This document shows positions 21,923 through 33,822 of a stretch of 64,000 nt of DNA, in pieces (the stretch's first letter is position 1; each line of letters begins with the position of its first letter). This DNA comes from Undaria pinnatifida. Lineage: Eukaryota; Sar; Phaeophyceae; Laminariales; Alariaceae. A program made the translations under genes and the position numbers. The notes beneath the pieces were generated by a model. The model saw nothing but the letters and a program-made list of their open reading frames with translations, did not search any database and was not told the origin of the DNA. The stretch is from the NCBI GenBank assembly GCA_012845835.1, contig JABAKD010000006.1:4173124-4237123 (forward strand), read 5' to 3'.

Positions 21923-22015
21923 ATTATTATGTTTTAAGTGTGAAATTATATCTCATGGCAGACCTGCCAGGCAGGAGCTGCCACTCTACCATGGATGATG
22001 CAGACACAGTTCGAC

Positions 22016-22068
22016 TCTGTAACATGGTGTCCAATCCGAGAATCGAACTCGGGTTTCCACCAGCTCGA
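22016..22068 (-). other. tRNA 3'-half-like sequence with encoded CCA
   Basis: On the minus strand CCGAGTTCGATTCTCGG is a perfect T arm, followed by an acceptor-like strand ATTGGACA and CCA. The 5' half and anticodon are absent. Imperfect direct repeats (TTCGACTCTGTAACA / CTCGACTTTGTAACA) flank it. Most likely a retroposed fragment of a mature tRNA or a primer-binding-site relic. Confidence 0.45.
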
Positions 22069-23384
22069 CTTTGTAACACAACATGCCATTGTGACAAATA
22101 TATGATATCAACCATCTAAACGATCTAGATCGTGATCTGTCCGATGTGTGCAAGGGTGTGTTTAGCAGACAAAACATTCTTGTGTTGTTGGTCACACCCG
22201 GGTATGCTAGATACCCGGGTGCAGTCAGAAAATACCAACCAAACTAATAACCCGTTTGGGCACGGTTTCACGTGCTGCCAGGTCACTTGCGCGATTTTCT
22301 GTACTTTTCAATACTTGTAGCTGCTTTTACGTTATCCAAGCTCATAGATAGGAAGAACGCCTGTGCTCCCCCTGTGGGACTCGACACTCGCGGGATTTCG
22401 AGCCAACTACAACCGGAAGGGGAACCTTGTTTCCTACTAAACACGCCCCCGTACTGCTATTCTGCTCCGGACGGCGCCCTGGAGCAGACAATCGTCTCTA
22501 GCCGCGGTGATCGATTCGAGAATTCTCGAGGTAACGACGTCCCTCGTCATGAGACGAGGAAGTTTCCTCATCTAACCCCCGCCATGCCAATGGTCCGCGG
22601 GAGGTTTTGGGTATGACTTCTCCCTTGTATTAGCGCTTGTGCTCCCCTTCCTTTCGAAGGTTTGCCTTGCTATAGTGCCTTTTCTGTGGTTTGTTTGCCT
22701 TAGAGCCTTTTCTGTGCCCCCCCCCTCCCGCCACACTGACTGACGGTACGCGACAGGTTTTTGATGGGTGGTTTGCCTGGTATTTGGGACCATCCATGGA
22801 GGGTTTGTCTGGCTGATGTCCTCTCGTTGGTCTCGATCGTGCCCAACAGCGATGACGGAAACAAAAACACACCGTCTCAGCGCGGTTAAGTTGGGGGGTT
22901 TTCGCGGCAGCTCCTCGAGGCGGGTCTCAAAACGACGTTCAAGTATGTAACACCTTTAAGTTATGGGTGGTCCTGGCTGATCGGATGCCTGCTGCTTGCT
23001 GTGGTTCGCGTCCAGCATCTGGGAGCAAAATTCATGTTGTATTTTTTCGTTCTCTACTTTCCAGCTCTTCGTGTTCCACACTGCCGGTTGAATTCCCCTG
23101 TCTTCCGTTGCGTGATGGGTGAGCTCCGGGATTTACCTCAATACGAACGCCGTGACGACTTCACCCGACGAGGCGGGCTTATACGTTCCTGGTGCACGTA
23201 GTAGAATGTGGTTGGTCCTTCTGCTGAGATTCATTTGGGAGACCTCCAATCAATACGCATGTTTCTTTTGGGAAGTATGCGAATGTGGTCGTAGCATACT
23301 CGGAATTTGATAGAAAAAATATACGGATCGGACGGGAATGACGATCGCCGGTAAACCCATCAGCTTGGTGAAGGATGACGGCTC

Positions 23385-23575
23385 CATTCATCGGACAGAT
23401 CACGATATTATAGATAATAATCTAGATCCTCTACCTGTCGTATAAGGTGCCGTACAGGATTTGTGTAGTACATATCCAACCCAGAAAACACGCGCTATGT
23501 CATTTCGATCACGCGGCTCCCACCCGGCGATACGATCTACAGGCCATGAAGCTCACATTGACCAGGGATCTGTCT
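23385..23575 (+). repeat. second copy of the 12495-12850 repeat
   Basis: CATTCATCGGACAGATCACG, CACGCGGCTCCCACCCGGCG and CACATTGACCAGGGATC match the flanks of the 12.5-kb copy. The AT microsatellite is reduced to about 30 bp. Confidence 0.7.
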
Positions 23576-24221
23576 TCTTCCCTGCTGGACATACCTGGTA
23601 AACTATTTAATAAATAGATGGAATGCCCGATGCGTGGAAGGTTCTAAGCCGGAGCAGGCCGGCCGAAACTTGACGTTAGATCAGGGTGGTAGCGGGAGGC
23701 GTTTGGCAGAACAGGTAATACAAACGCATTTCGAAAACATCTTGGAGTTCGCACTTATTCTTGAAGCAAATGCAATTTTTGAAGGGCTCGCTCGCACCGC
23801 TTGTACTGGTATGTATCTCGATTTCACCGTTAACCGGCTCGACGGAGTGCCTCGGTAAGCCCGAAAAGGTAAACAGTTTCCCAACCTATTGGCTCGAGCG
23901 TGGGTACGAGCTTATACCAGATCGTCCAAAAATATATTTTAGGAATCGAGTGCGGTCTCTATTATTATTCTGTGGTACGATTATTGTTCACGACGACCCT
24001 CACGGCGAAGAAAATTCTCCAACAAAGTTGGACTATCGTATGCCTCTCAGTGTCTGATAATTTACACGTCCATATCTCGAGCTCATGGCCACATTTGAGA
24101 GCCCCCCCTTCGACCATCTCGCCTACGGCGGCCTCCCTGTACCTCCGAGAAATTATTATACATCGAAATGGCGAGCGCTAAGATGGGGGTAGCACTTCTT
24201 ATAAAAACTAGTATTTCTGCT

Positions 24222-24492
24222 TGAGAGTCATCCCACGGTAGGGGTTGCACTATTTGCGCCAAAAAAAGGTATACCCTTTGTCTGATTGAGCGCATGTGGG
24301 GAGCTACCGGTTAGTCATCAATCCAGTAATTTCACGAGTACATTTTGATTTAGGACTAAGGTATATTAGTAGAAGCTTGATGGGTTGTGCGAACGCGAAT
24401 GCCGTCGAAGTCATGTAGTATCGGGTGGGATATTGAGCTCCTCATGTGAGGAACTCAGAGACTCATGCTGCACCCCCTACCGTGGGATGGCT
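24222..24492. mobile_element. TIR element (MITE-like), GAGTCATCCCACGG family
   Basis: About 270 bp with near-perfect terminal inverted repeats: GAGTCATCCCACGGTAGGGG at the left and CCCCTACCGTGGGATGGCTC at the right. No coding capacity, so non-autonomous. A truncated relative starts at 45360 (GAGTCATCCCACGG). Confidence 0.7.
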
Positions 24493-26399
24493 CTTGCCGG
24501 GGCACCTAAACTGGATAAGTGAATAGTATGGTTGGAACCACAGCTAGCTGTGCTTTACATTAGACTGTGCGCGAAGGGGTAGAGGCCGCGCACTGGTTCC
24601 TAAGAGTTGTTTTTTTATTCGATTAGGTAATGCTCGCACCCCGGCACTCGAGCCGATTAGCGGCGAGGTTTCATGGCCGTGGGTACCGAACGAACGGGAG
24701 ACTATATTGCATTGGTTCATGTGTATTTCGTACGCGCTCGTATGTACGAGCGCCCTAGCGTAGGCCAGGCGTTCTTGTTGATAGTCCCTCGTGCGATGCA
24801 GAATTACACCAGCCTATTCGTTTTTCATGTTTTCAAAGACAAGTTTCACACGCTGCGGCCTGACCGTTGTGCTTCTTTCTTACGCCCTCGTCCCGCTCGC
24901 TGACAATCCCGCGTGGCCTCGCTGGCTCCGTGGGTTATTGATGGAATCAAATCCCACGAAACCAGCTGGAACCGGAGTATAATCTGCACGCATGATGCTG
25001 TGCTGTTTCCGCATGTGCTTGCTACCATGATATAATGCGTTACCCAGCATTGAACAGACGGCTGTACCATTACTGCTATAATGATTCTCCAGTACTACCC
25101 CTCAATGCGCTAACACACACCTTGATCCAGCTGAGGGTCAAGAAGTTCGTTCCAGCTGGAGGAGTGCCGATGAGGGTATTAGGTATTATATATACACCAT
25201 AACCACTGAGCTATGCAGTCCGCGTTGATCACCATGAGCTATGCAGTTCGCGTTGACTACTGTATATCTCAGTGTTTAAGTGATACCGAAGGGAGACACA
25301 TGTGGTTCTGTGGTGCTCGTGATCTCTATCGTACCCCCTTGGACATGATCTCGTGCGTAGATTACGTCTCGCCATCACATGAAAGGGTACGCTGTACGAC
25401 GAGGGGTTCGTCTCATCAGCTCTAAATGGTAGAGCTCGGGCCGAGAGTAGGGCCTGTGGTCACATCCGGGATACATCCCCGGAGTTTCCCGTGATTTTGA
25501 TTTGCATCTTGATGATGTTAAAACGGATACTGCTGTGGGAAATGACTCCTGACGACCACAAGCTGATGCAATGCTATCGTGTGGGGGGAGTACGACCGTG
25601 TGTAGGCTGTGTGGTTGAGGGCACAGGGAAATGCCAAAGGATGCACTACTTGACGTTTGTCTCAATCGCCCATCACAGCTGTGACACGGGACTTGTCTCA
25701 TCAGTCTGTAGTTAAGCTCGAGGTGCGAGTAGGGCCGATACGATGCTATCGTGTGTGCGATGCTATTATTGTTTGGGGGTGTGCGACGGTGTTTGAGCTA
25801 CGTTGGCGCGGGCGCAACGTCCAGTCAGCAGTCAGGGTATATATACGTCCCGCCACCACCAACTTTTTTTTTGTCCCATTCACTCTGTCCTCTACTACCA
25901 TGATATGTACGGTACCAAAACTTACTATTCATTGAAAGTAGACTGGAAACCTGCCTCATGTGGTAAAAAAATGGGGGGTATGCAAATCGTTTGGGAGTTT
26001 AGCACGAAAAAAATGGGTTCAGAATTCTATAACAAGCAGTTTTCTTTACCGGAGAAGAACCAACGTTTGAACTCTTGGACTAGAAACATAGCCTGGAGGC
26101 ACACATCCAGTTCAGTTATGAAGGCGATGATCTGCGAGAGGAGCCCGCCGCGACAAGTAGAGCCAGCGCTACATGTCCAACGTGTGATGATAGCAGGCGC
26201 CATTTAATTGATCTTGCTACATACCATGGCACCGAAAAATTTATACGTTGAATAAATTGTGATCGCGGGGCGTTCAGCGCCGTGACAGTTGCCGACAATG
26301 AATATTTTTATGGAAAAAGGGCGCATCGCGGAAGAGAGGGCCCCTAAAACTATGCATCTCCGTTCGTGTTCAGAAAGAATATGGTCTTACTGCCTTCGT

Positions 26400-26640
26400 A
26401 AAATCTCTCTGTTGACCCTGCTGCCTTTTAAAGGCTCGCACTAAGGGGAGTGGCCGACCTGTCATCTTTATGACGACATACCAGGTACACAACTGCTGCT
26501 GTAGCACGCGCGATCGAAACATCACAGACGCATGCTACGAGATACTGTCTATGCAGTAGAGGTATCACGTTTTGGCTAAAGTGTTTTGTAAATGACGACA
26601 AGGCTACGGTAGGGGGTGCCCCCTTTTCTCATTGCCGGCC
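26400..26640 (+). repeat. degenerate half-copy of the foldback element plus one 73-bp unit
   Basis: 26405-26530 follows CTGTTGACCCTGCTGCC, GGGGAGTGGCCGACCTGTC, CACGCGCGATCGAAACATCA as in the 57.3-kb element. 26598-26640 (AAGGCTACGGTAGGGGGTGC) resembles one unit of the 53.9-54.7 kb array. Confidence 0.55.
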
Positions 26641-26867
26641 ACGGGCCACTCGCGCGGGTGCTCTGTATCTGACCGACACAAAACATTTTTTGGCGATTTG
26701 ATTGGTGCAGTGTAGCTACCCATTCCATGGCGGAATCATATCGAGGTATTAAAACAGTCCGAAACGTTAAGACCGCAGAAGGAACACGACGATTTACGCC
26801 AAGCCACTTTCATTGTTGGTTTCCAAAAGTGACTCCCCTACTGTAGCCTTGGTCTGACGGGGCTGCT

Positions 26868-26965
26868 TATTAACGCCTTTACAGCTGGAAACCCGTTTTG
26901 GAAACAAAATTTACTTGGAGTTAGTATAGGGAGAGGTTTTGGGGCTCTCAAGGGATTGACCCGAA
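26868..26965 (+). repeat. 90-bp 'CCCTTTAGAG' module
   Basis: AACGCCTTTACAGCTGGAAA, then TTTACTTGGAGTTAGTATAG, then TTTTGGGGCTCTCAAGGG: same family as 16045-16140. Confidence 0.7.
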
Positions 26966-27359
26966 CTGGTCGGAATGCCATATTTTTGTTTGGCAACATG
27001 CTTATTGTTTTTCGCCAAGGTCATGGGTTTGATCAGCGGGGTGCGATTTCAGTTTTTCTCAAAATAAGTTTTTGCCTCAGAAGGCAAATAGAGCTCCCTC
27101 CTCAATAGGTTAGGAGCCTCAGAAAAAAAATGGTGCACAAACCTCTACCGTGGCATGTGTCTACGGGCAGCTTGCAAAATATGAGCTTCGACGAAATCCT
27201 CGGTATCACAGCAGAGGTGTCTTGTTACAGTTTTAACACCCTTTTTAAGTTAGAAGAAACAATGTATCGAATTCCCCGTGAGTGAGTGGCACAAATTAAG
27301 TGGAAACCGAAATCAATTCTCCTGCATAAGCATTCGCTTACTTGCTCTCCGAATATGTC

Positions 27360-28325
27360 CACAGCTCGAATATCGAACCCTCCAAACATCTCCCGACCAT
27401 CGATCCCTCGAAGTATCTGTCATGACAATCGATCCATTCCGAATCTCTCCTGGAATCCGGCCCCTCCAAACATCTCCTGGCTTCCGATCTCCTCCAAATA
27501 TCTCCTATCTATCTCGGCTTGAAACCAAATCTCGACTGCAACTCGGTCCTTCTGAATCTCTCCCGACATTCGAATCTCCTCCGAATCCCTTCTGACGTTC
27601 GACCACTCCGAATATTTCCTGAATTTCGACTTTAATATCTATCTCCCGACATTTGACCCATCAAAACATCTACTATTTTATGCATTCGATCACACAAAAC
27701 GACTCCTGATATTCGATCCCCTCCGAATCTCTCCTTAAATTTGATCTCTGCTGAGATTCGATTCCCTCCAAAATCTCTCTTGAAATTCGATCCCTCGAAA
27801 TATTTCCTGCTAGAAACTCTCGACTACACAAAATGGCGCCTGACATTCGGTCCTCTCCCAATCTCTGGTGACATTCAATCCTCTCCAAATCTCTTCTGAC
27901 ACTTGATCCCCCGCGTATCAGTCGTCAAACTCGATCCTTCCGAACCTCTCTCCTGCCATCCGAACCCTTGCAAAAGTCTTCTGGCATTCATGCCCCCTCC
28001 CAATTAAATATCTAGTATGTCCTAAAATCCAATCCCTTCACTCCCAAATCTCGCCCTCACACCCGATCTCCTCCAAAAATCTCTTCTAGCGCATTCGATC
28101 CTCTTCAAGTATTTCCTAACTTCGAGCATCCGATCTCTCCCGACATGCGATCCGCCCTCCACGTCTATTCTGACATTCGGTCCCCTCGAATCCTCTCCTA
28201 AAAATCGATCTCTCGAAAACGTCTCCCCTGAAGTTCGCTCCTTCCATTTTTTCTCCTGATGGTGATTTTCGATCCCTCCAAAGCTCTTCTCAAACTGCAT
28301 TCCTATCTCCCGCAATACCACCATA
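27360..28325. repeat. degenerate 25-30 bp minisatellite, about 1 kb
   Basis: The words CTCCTGACATTCGATCCC, TCCGAATCTCTCC and CTCCAAATCTC alternate through almost 1 kb with heavy drift. Ile/Ser/Pro and Arg/Glu frames on both strands reflect the repeat. Confidence 0.8.
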
Positions 28326-28419
28326 TTTACGGTTATCTACCATGCACAAAACGCAACACGTACTGGTACACCTCAATATACTTATGTATATAGTTTACGC
28401 ACGGTAGGTGTTATATCAC

Positions 28420-28660
28420 ACAGCTTCGCAAAGATGGGTATCGACCCTACAATATCGGACTCATCACAGCTGACGTTTTTATAATACATTTTAGTTTATG
28501 CACGGGCTCCGCGTGGGTGCCGGCATTAGCCGGTACCCATGCTCCGGGAAGGGCAGGGCAGCACTTCGACTTGTTCGATTCAATACTCGATAGAGAGTAA
28601 AAATCGTTACCACACAACACATAGTCTACGCGTGTAGAATGCAAAGTAATGCCAAGAGAT
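28420..28660. repeat. dispersed repeats: MSIDP motif and the 4.7-kb type
   Basis: 28420-28480 is a degraded copy of the CAGCTTGCAAAG repeat. 28496-28660 matches 4675-4800 (GGGCTCCGCGTGGG, AGGGCAGGGCAGCACTTCGA, AAAGTAATGCCAAGAG). Confidence 0.65.
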
Positions 28661-28669
28661 CGATATAGA

Positions 28670-29275
28670 CTAATAGTGGACTACTTCTTTTGACGAGCTT
28701 CATCATATTGCGATCGGGGGAATCCGAGCGCACGCAGATTGACCCTCTAGTCTGGCCACGAAGAGACGTTTCGAATGCGTTTCTTGATGTTTTGACTCAA
28801 CCAAGCATCCAGGGCCAGCAAGGGGATTGCGATGTTTGCTGCATGTTCTTTACGTAGCCACCGAGAGGCACGCACTGAGCCAGCTTCTGCTACACCATGC
28901 ATGATAGTATCTAGATCCGAGGCTGGCAGACCGACTGTCTGTGAATGTATAGTCTGATCGTGGAGAGATTTGCTGACGGTATTCTAGGCGTGAAACACGG
29001 TGTCGCTGCCTTCGTCGTTCAGTTCCTGGAATGCTATTATGATGCTGCTACTTGTTGCTCATCTGGTCAGATAGAGTATTCGTAGTACGTGATAGCACTC
29101 AACTAATTTGGCAGTTGATAATTTCAGGCTCGAGTTTTGGACGAAAATACAAACATGGACCTGGTATGGCCTTGTTGTCTGATTGCTGGTCGCTCATTAG
29201 CCGGGAATCGTACATAAAGTAATCGTAATCTGGGGACCATAGGATCCCATCCCAGGATCATAATCTATCCACACA
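28670..29275. other. intergenic, nothing recognised
   Basis: Unique-looking sequence without a long frame, splice-bounded exon or repeat that I can match elsewhere in the window. Confidence 0.4.
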
Positions 29276-29284
29276 TATAGACAA

Positions 29285-29795
29285 ATCCGGCAACCCGGGA
29301 ACGAACACGGATATCACCAGGGTTGTTACCTCCCCGCACATGGTGAAAATCCCTTACCCCACCGCCAGGCCGATCTCTGATTGGCTAAGGGTCGTATAGT
29401 ATAGAGCCAGCTCCACCCGGGGACGATAGGTTCCCATCCCCGGTCCATATTTCACTCCATATCTCTATAAGTTAGACAAACCGGGGAAGAAAACCGAGTT
29501 CTCTCGGATCGTCACCGCCCCTGACGGTGTGGAAACCCGAATTACGTTGGCTAAAATCGCTGATTGGTTCGAGCTCCACAGCGCCGCCGCGCCCTAGGAG
29601 GATGATAGGGGCTCACCAACCAATGGGGGGCAGATCTGTCGCACACGGGGGAGATAGGGCCCCATTCGCGGTTCAGAAATCCTCCGAATTTCTACAGCTC
29701 CAAAAACGCGGGAACTATAGCGATGATCTCCTGGGTCGATACCTCCCCGCACAGCGTGTCAACCCCGACCCCATTGGCTTATTCGTGATCGGCTG
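29285..29795 (+). repeat. three degenerate units of the 3.7-4.7 kb repeat
   Basis: Each has CCGGGGA(A)GAAAAC, a CGATACC-like word, CCCCGCACAGCGTGT-like or GACGGTGTGGAAACCC, and GCTGATTGG. More diverged than the array at 3740. Confidence 0.65.
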
Positions 29796-29829
29796 GTAGG
29801 CTTTGACCCAATATTACCTCACAGTTATT

Positions 29830-31140
29830 TCGACCGACTCGGTTTTCTCGCACATTCCTCGCACACGTCAAACATTCGCAATGCGAGCACAATTCGACCA
29901 GTTATTATTTGCATGATAGGTCGCACAAAATAGCGATTTTGAGATTATATCAGGTTGCCGTGCCGAGCAAGCACGCTCAGAATGAGAACGAGAAAACACT
30001 TCTCGACAACAACAGCACCCAACGCAATATAAACGGGCGGATTAGAGTGATTTGTATCCAGGATTTAGGGGGCCCCGGTTACAAGCACAATTTCAAACAA
30101 AAATGGGGTGTTGAAGCAAAACGACATCATAATAAGTGGAGCAATTACTGGCAAAACTCGAGCACAATAACCGTGGAAAAAAGCCTGAAATGAGGCCTCA
30201 AGAGTGCGTATTTGACTCGCATAATGGTCGAATAACCATGGAATACTTGCCCGCACATAATCACCTCCTTGTCGCTTATGCAACACCGAAACTGTTTGCT
30301 GAAAATCTCGACTTCATTCGCTCATGGTTAAAACCTAACCAAGCTCGCTAATATTTTCGCGGGTTTTCTTGCATACCACTCGCGTAGGGCAAAGATTCGC
30401 CATGCGACCGCAATTGTTACAAAACGCTCGACCTAAAGATGAATCTATACAGTGGCGCCACAGCAACAACAACAAAGCACGCCGTCCGCACCGCTTATAC
30501 TTCTCCCAAGAGACTTCTCGGGGAAAAGAACCCGCCGATGCGATGCCGGGACGAATGCATGCCACTGGTTTCTTCTGTGGATACCGTCTACCAACTACGT
30601 ACGACCTTCGCGTGACGCAGCTGAATAACATGAACTTTTCCCCCCTAGTTCTTCGTGTCAAAAATGTATCTCCTGTTTTTACGCGCCCTCCCCATACCAT
30701 AAGTCCGACAAAAAGTGTGTGTGTAGTCCAATATAGCATCATCAGTGTGTGCTCTTACTCGAACCTATACCAATTACTTGCTCGAGTACAAACTATGTCG
30801 ATGTGCCCGAACTAGTACAATATACCACCCTCGAGGCCGGGGACGCAGCCACTCGTAATGTTGATGTGTGGCCTTTTCAGACGTAGTAATCGTAATCACT
30901 GCCTCCTCAATTTAGTCATGCCTGCGCTTGCCTCATCTATCCGTGTGCGTACGTGTCACCGAAATACAATAAACAGGTGCACTATGATACCTACCGTGGT
31001 ACCATGGGGAACTTTTTTCAAGTAAGTATTCTTTGTTTTGGGACAAAATATGACGCCAATTTGGAACTAAAGTCTTGCCAAGTGTTATTTATCAACCTCT
31101 TCATGCATCAAGATCCGAAGAATATCTGGAGAGTACCGTT
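29830..31140. other. intergenic, no supported gene
   Basis: Frames of 94 to 148 residues occur on both strands but show no domain, no splice context and skewed composition. AATGCGAGCACAATTCGACC (about 29880) and CATGCGACCGCAATTGTTAC (about 30400) are two ends of a possible decayed repeat. Confidence 0.35.
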
Positions 31141-31149
31141 CAAAATACA

Positions 31150-31350
31150 CTTTTTTTTTCGCACTTCTCGTTCGTCTCGCTCAGCGTCTATCCGCGTTCA
31201 CGTCTAGGTGCAGAACGGATAAGGCAGGGCGACGAGCATTGGAGCCGCCCGCCGAAGATTGCGCTCGAACGAAGCGATTTGACCTAGAATTTCCAGTTCA
31301 TCCCATACTGAGACTGAGACGGAAAAAAGTCCTGGCCAAATCCCTGTCCC
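31150..31350 (+). repeat. second copy of the 8225-8440 repeat
   Basis: Same block order as 8225-8440: TTCGTCTCGCTCAGCGTC, CGCGTTCACGTCTAGGTGC, TTGGAGCCGCCCGCCGAAG, AAAAAGTCCTGGCCAAA. Confidence 0.7.
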
Positions 31351-31359
31351 CTCAAAAAA

Positions 31360-32715
31360 AAGAAACACTATATATATTATACGAGTACCAGGTACCCCGT
31401 ATACCGCCACACCAACCCTTCTTATGGTCGTTCTTGACTAAAACAACGCTCCTATTTAGTTTTGCCACCCGATAATGTACAGATGCACAAGACAATGTAT
31501 GCTTCACTGCACTGTAGCGTCATTTCCATTGGCATGCTTTTGCCAAGGCATTCAAGACAGTGCAATTTTCTTTTTCAGTACTGAAGTGCAGTGTAACTGA
31601 TGCACGTGTCCATTTTCTCTAGTACAGCACGTATTTAAACCTACCGACTACGAGCTTTTATTGACTACGCAAAAGTACATACTTCGAAGTATATCTCTCA
31701 TGTATAACTGTGCTATTAATAGTAAAATATGCACGTGTAAAAAAATTCCTCGCACAACGCGACCAATCGCAACTGCAACCACCCATGGACAAGAAGAACA
31801 ATAACTAAAACAAATCGCAACGCTCCCCCAGAGAGAGTGCGCTTGTCCTTATCAACGACGTGCCACTCACCTGATTGCGAATAACCCCCCCCGCCCCCCC
31901 CCCCCCCCCCACGCACGGCTGTCATCCGATACGCAAGAAAGTACGCCCAAGGTGCCTAAGTCTGCTCAAAAGCGGTTCCTAGTAGGATGCAGCGCACCCT
32001 TCATGCGGCCCGCCGAACATCTTACGGTGCTTTGCGCTTGGTGCAGGCAACGTCGACCTGGTCAGTCCAAAACCGACGTGTTTCGTCCCGGCATCCTGGG
32101 GATGCGAGGGTCTATGGTCATATGACAATGGGCATGCATGATATGAGCCCCCCCCCCCGCCCCGAGTGGAGGTCACTATCACCGGTCATGAACGACTCTC
32201 CCCCCCCCCCCTCTAATTCAGCTCGTTCTTGCGGTGTCACTGAAGGTACCGCTGCGAGTATGTGAACCTTAGGTGTCTACCGTGTATATGCGCCACTTGG
32301 CCTGCCATATCAGATGATAAGTACCTCCACCTACTGAACTGTGAATATTTGAACTGATTCAAGAGATCGTTAACATGCATATCGAACTCCCGCCGACTAT
32401 TATACATACTACAGCGACCACCCTTTACCATATGGCCAGACACGTACACCGCACACAGCACACAGACAGCTTTCGAGAGATGAACACCGCGTGCTTGGTG
32501 ACAGCGACGAAGCCTTGCGAAACGACAAGGATAGCACCGAGCGAGGGACCATTCGAACTGCAGAAGGCCCCGACCCCAGTTGTGGACAGCAATCACACCG
32601 CTTCCACAAGATGCAGCGTAGCGAACGGCGCCGCACGGCACAGCACAACACAACTTGGTTGGTCGGATTCGTTAGAGCTGTGCAGGCTCCGGACCAGAGA
32701 CGGGACAGCTTAAAC
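31360..32715. other. intergenic, no supported gene
   Basis: Contains C runs at 31886-31910, 32150-32160 and 32200-32212. No exon or RNA gene recognised. Confidence 0.35.
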
Positions 32716-32724
32716 ATCACTAGC

Positions 32725-33215
32725 TTCCACGCGTAGTTCTTAACAGCTACTATAGCTCTCACAGCCACATCTAGCTCGCACAGGTATCATAGCTCCCACA
32801 GCTACTGCTGTAGCTCCCACAGCTATCGCAGCTCCCCCCGCCAACAACTCTCACAGCGATAACTAGAAAAGTGAGAACGGGCTTTCAAACATCGAGTACA
32901 AAAACAGGACAGCCTCTGTAAGTTAGAACTCCCCACTCTATTATCACCAGAAGCTGTCACGAATATATTGCCAAAAGCACGAGAAAAAAACAACAAAAAC
33001 GCTGAGGACCAAGAACTCGGCAGGGCTACCACTACTATTACATACAGCAGTAGCTCTGACGGCTAGCAGCTCTTACGTGGACACGCCTCCAACAACCACG
33101 AAGATAACTCTCGAGTTTGATAACGACAAATGGCTAGACAACTACTACCGTGGCTCCCACCGCTAGAAGCCTCCACAAAATATATCTTCCGTCAGCGAGA
33201 GGCTCACTAGCTACA
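32725..33215. repeat. degenerate AGCTCCCACAGCTA repeat
   Basis: TAGCTCCCACAGCTAC-type words recur every 15-40 bases, densest at 32750-32860, fading toward 33200. Confidence 0.55.
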
Positions 33216-33279
33216 GCATAAGAGATGGCAAAGACACGATGTAGCTAGCTCCCCCCACTATGCATGATAACGTTTATAG

Positions 33280-33710
33280 CCCCCCCCCCTCTCCCCTCCT
33301 CTCGGGGGAGGAGGCGGGTGTGGGGGAGCGGCGGGAGAGGGTTTCGCATGGATGTGCCCCTCCGCAGCAGAGCGATCTGGGGGGGGGGGGGGGGGGGGGG
33401 TTCCTACGGATATATCCTCTCACAAGAAGGGGGGGGGGGGGGGGGTCGCATAGATGCATTCCCCCCCGGGACGAAGAAGAGGCGGGAGCGGTGGGGGGGG
33501 GGGGGGAGGAAAAGGTTTCGCATGGGGCTCTGCCTCTGCAGGAGGAAGAGGCGGGAGCGACCGGGGATTGTGGAGAGGGGAGATTGAGTTTCGCATGGAT
33601 CTATCCCTCCTCGAATGAGGAGGAGGTGGAGGAAGCGGGACCGGTGTTGGGGAGGGTGGGGGTGGGGGGCAGGACAGGGAAATGGCCTAGCTCCTCTCCA
33701 GCGTCGGCGG
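33280..33710. repeat. G-rich region downstream of gene B
   Basis: Long G runs (33379-33400, 33429-33445, 33495-33507) separated by degenerate 70-90 bp units with GAGGAAGAGGCGGGAGCG and TTTCGCATGGATC. Plus-strand Gly-rich frames here run antisense over the last exon of gene B and are rejected. Confidence 0.7.
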
Positions 33711-33714
33711 ATTG

Positions 33715-33822
33715 TCACCAGAAAACCGGGTACCCTCGCCTGGGAGAGATATTGTTGATCGCTATACCGACGAGGAGGTGCACCGCCAGTCCTATAATCA
33801 CGGACAAGATCAGAGTCAGCAT
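33715..33822 (-). CDS. Gene B exon 8: last membrane span and C-terminus
   Basis: The acceptor is CTTATCAG; 35 codons and TGA at 33717-33715. MLTLILSVIIGLAVHLLVGI is a membrane helix, followed by AINNISPRRGYPVFW. HPP proteins commonly end in a similar Asn-Asn-(L/I)-Ser plus basic and YP(V/x)(Y/F)W tail, so the gene ends here. Confidence 0.85.
   Translation of the reverse strand: MLTLILSVIIGLAVHLLVGIAINNISPRRGYPVFW

Noticed and set aside
22016-22068. Functional tRNA gene
   Set aside because: Only the T arm and acceptor 3' strand are present; no D or anticodon arm.
25803-26207. 134-residue plus-strand frame
   Set aside because: Balanced composition in the second half but no recognisable domain, no repeat relation and no splice-bounded exon; kept out for lack of support.
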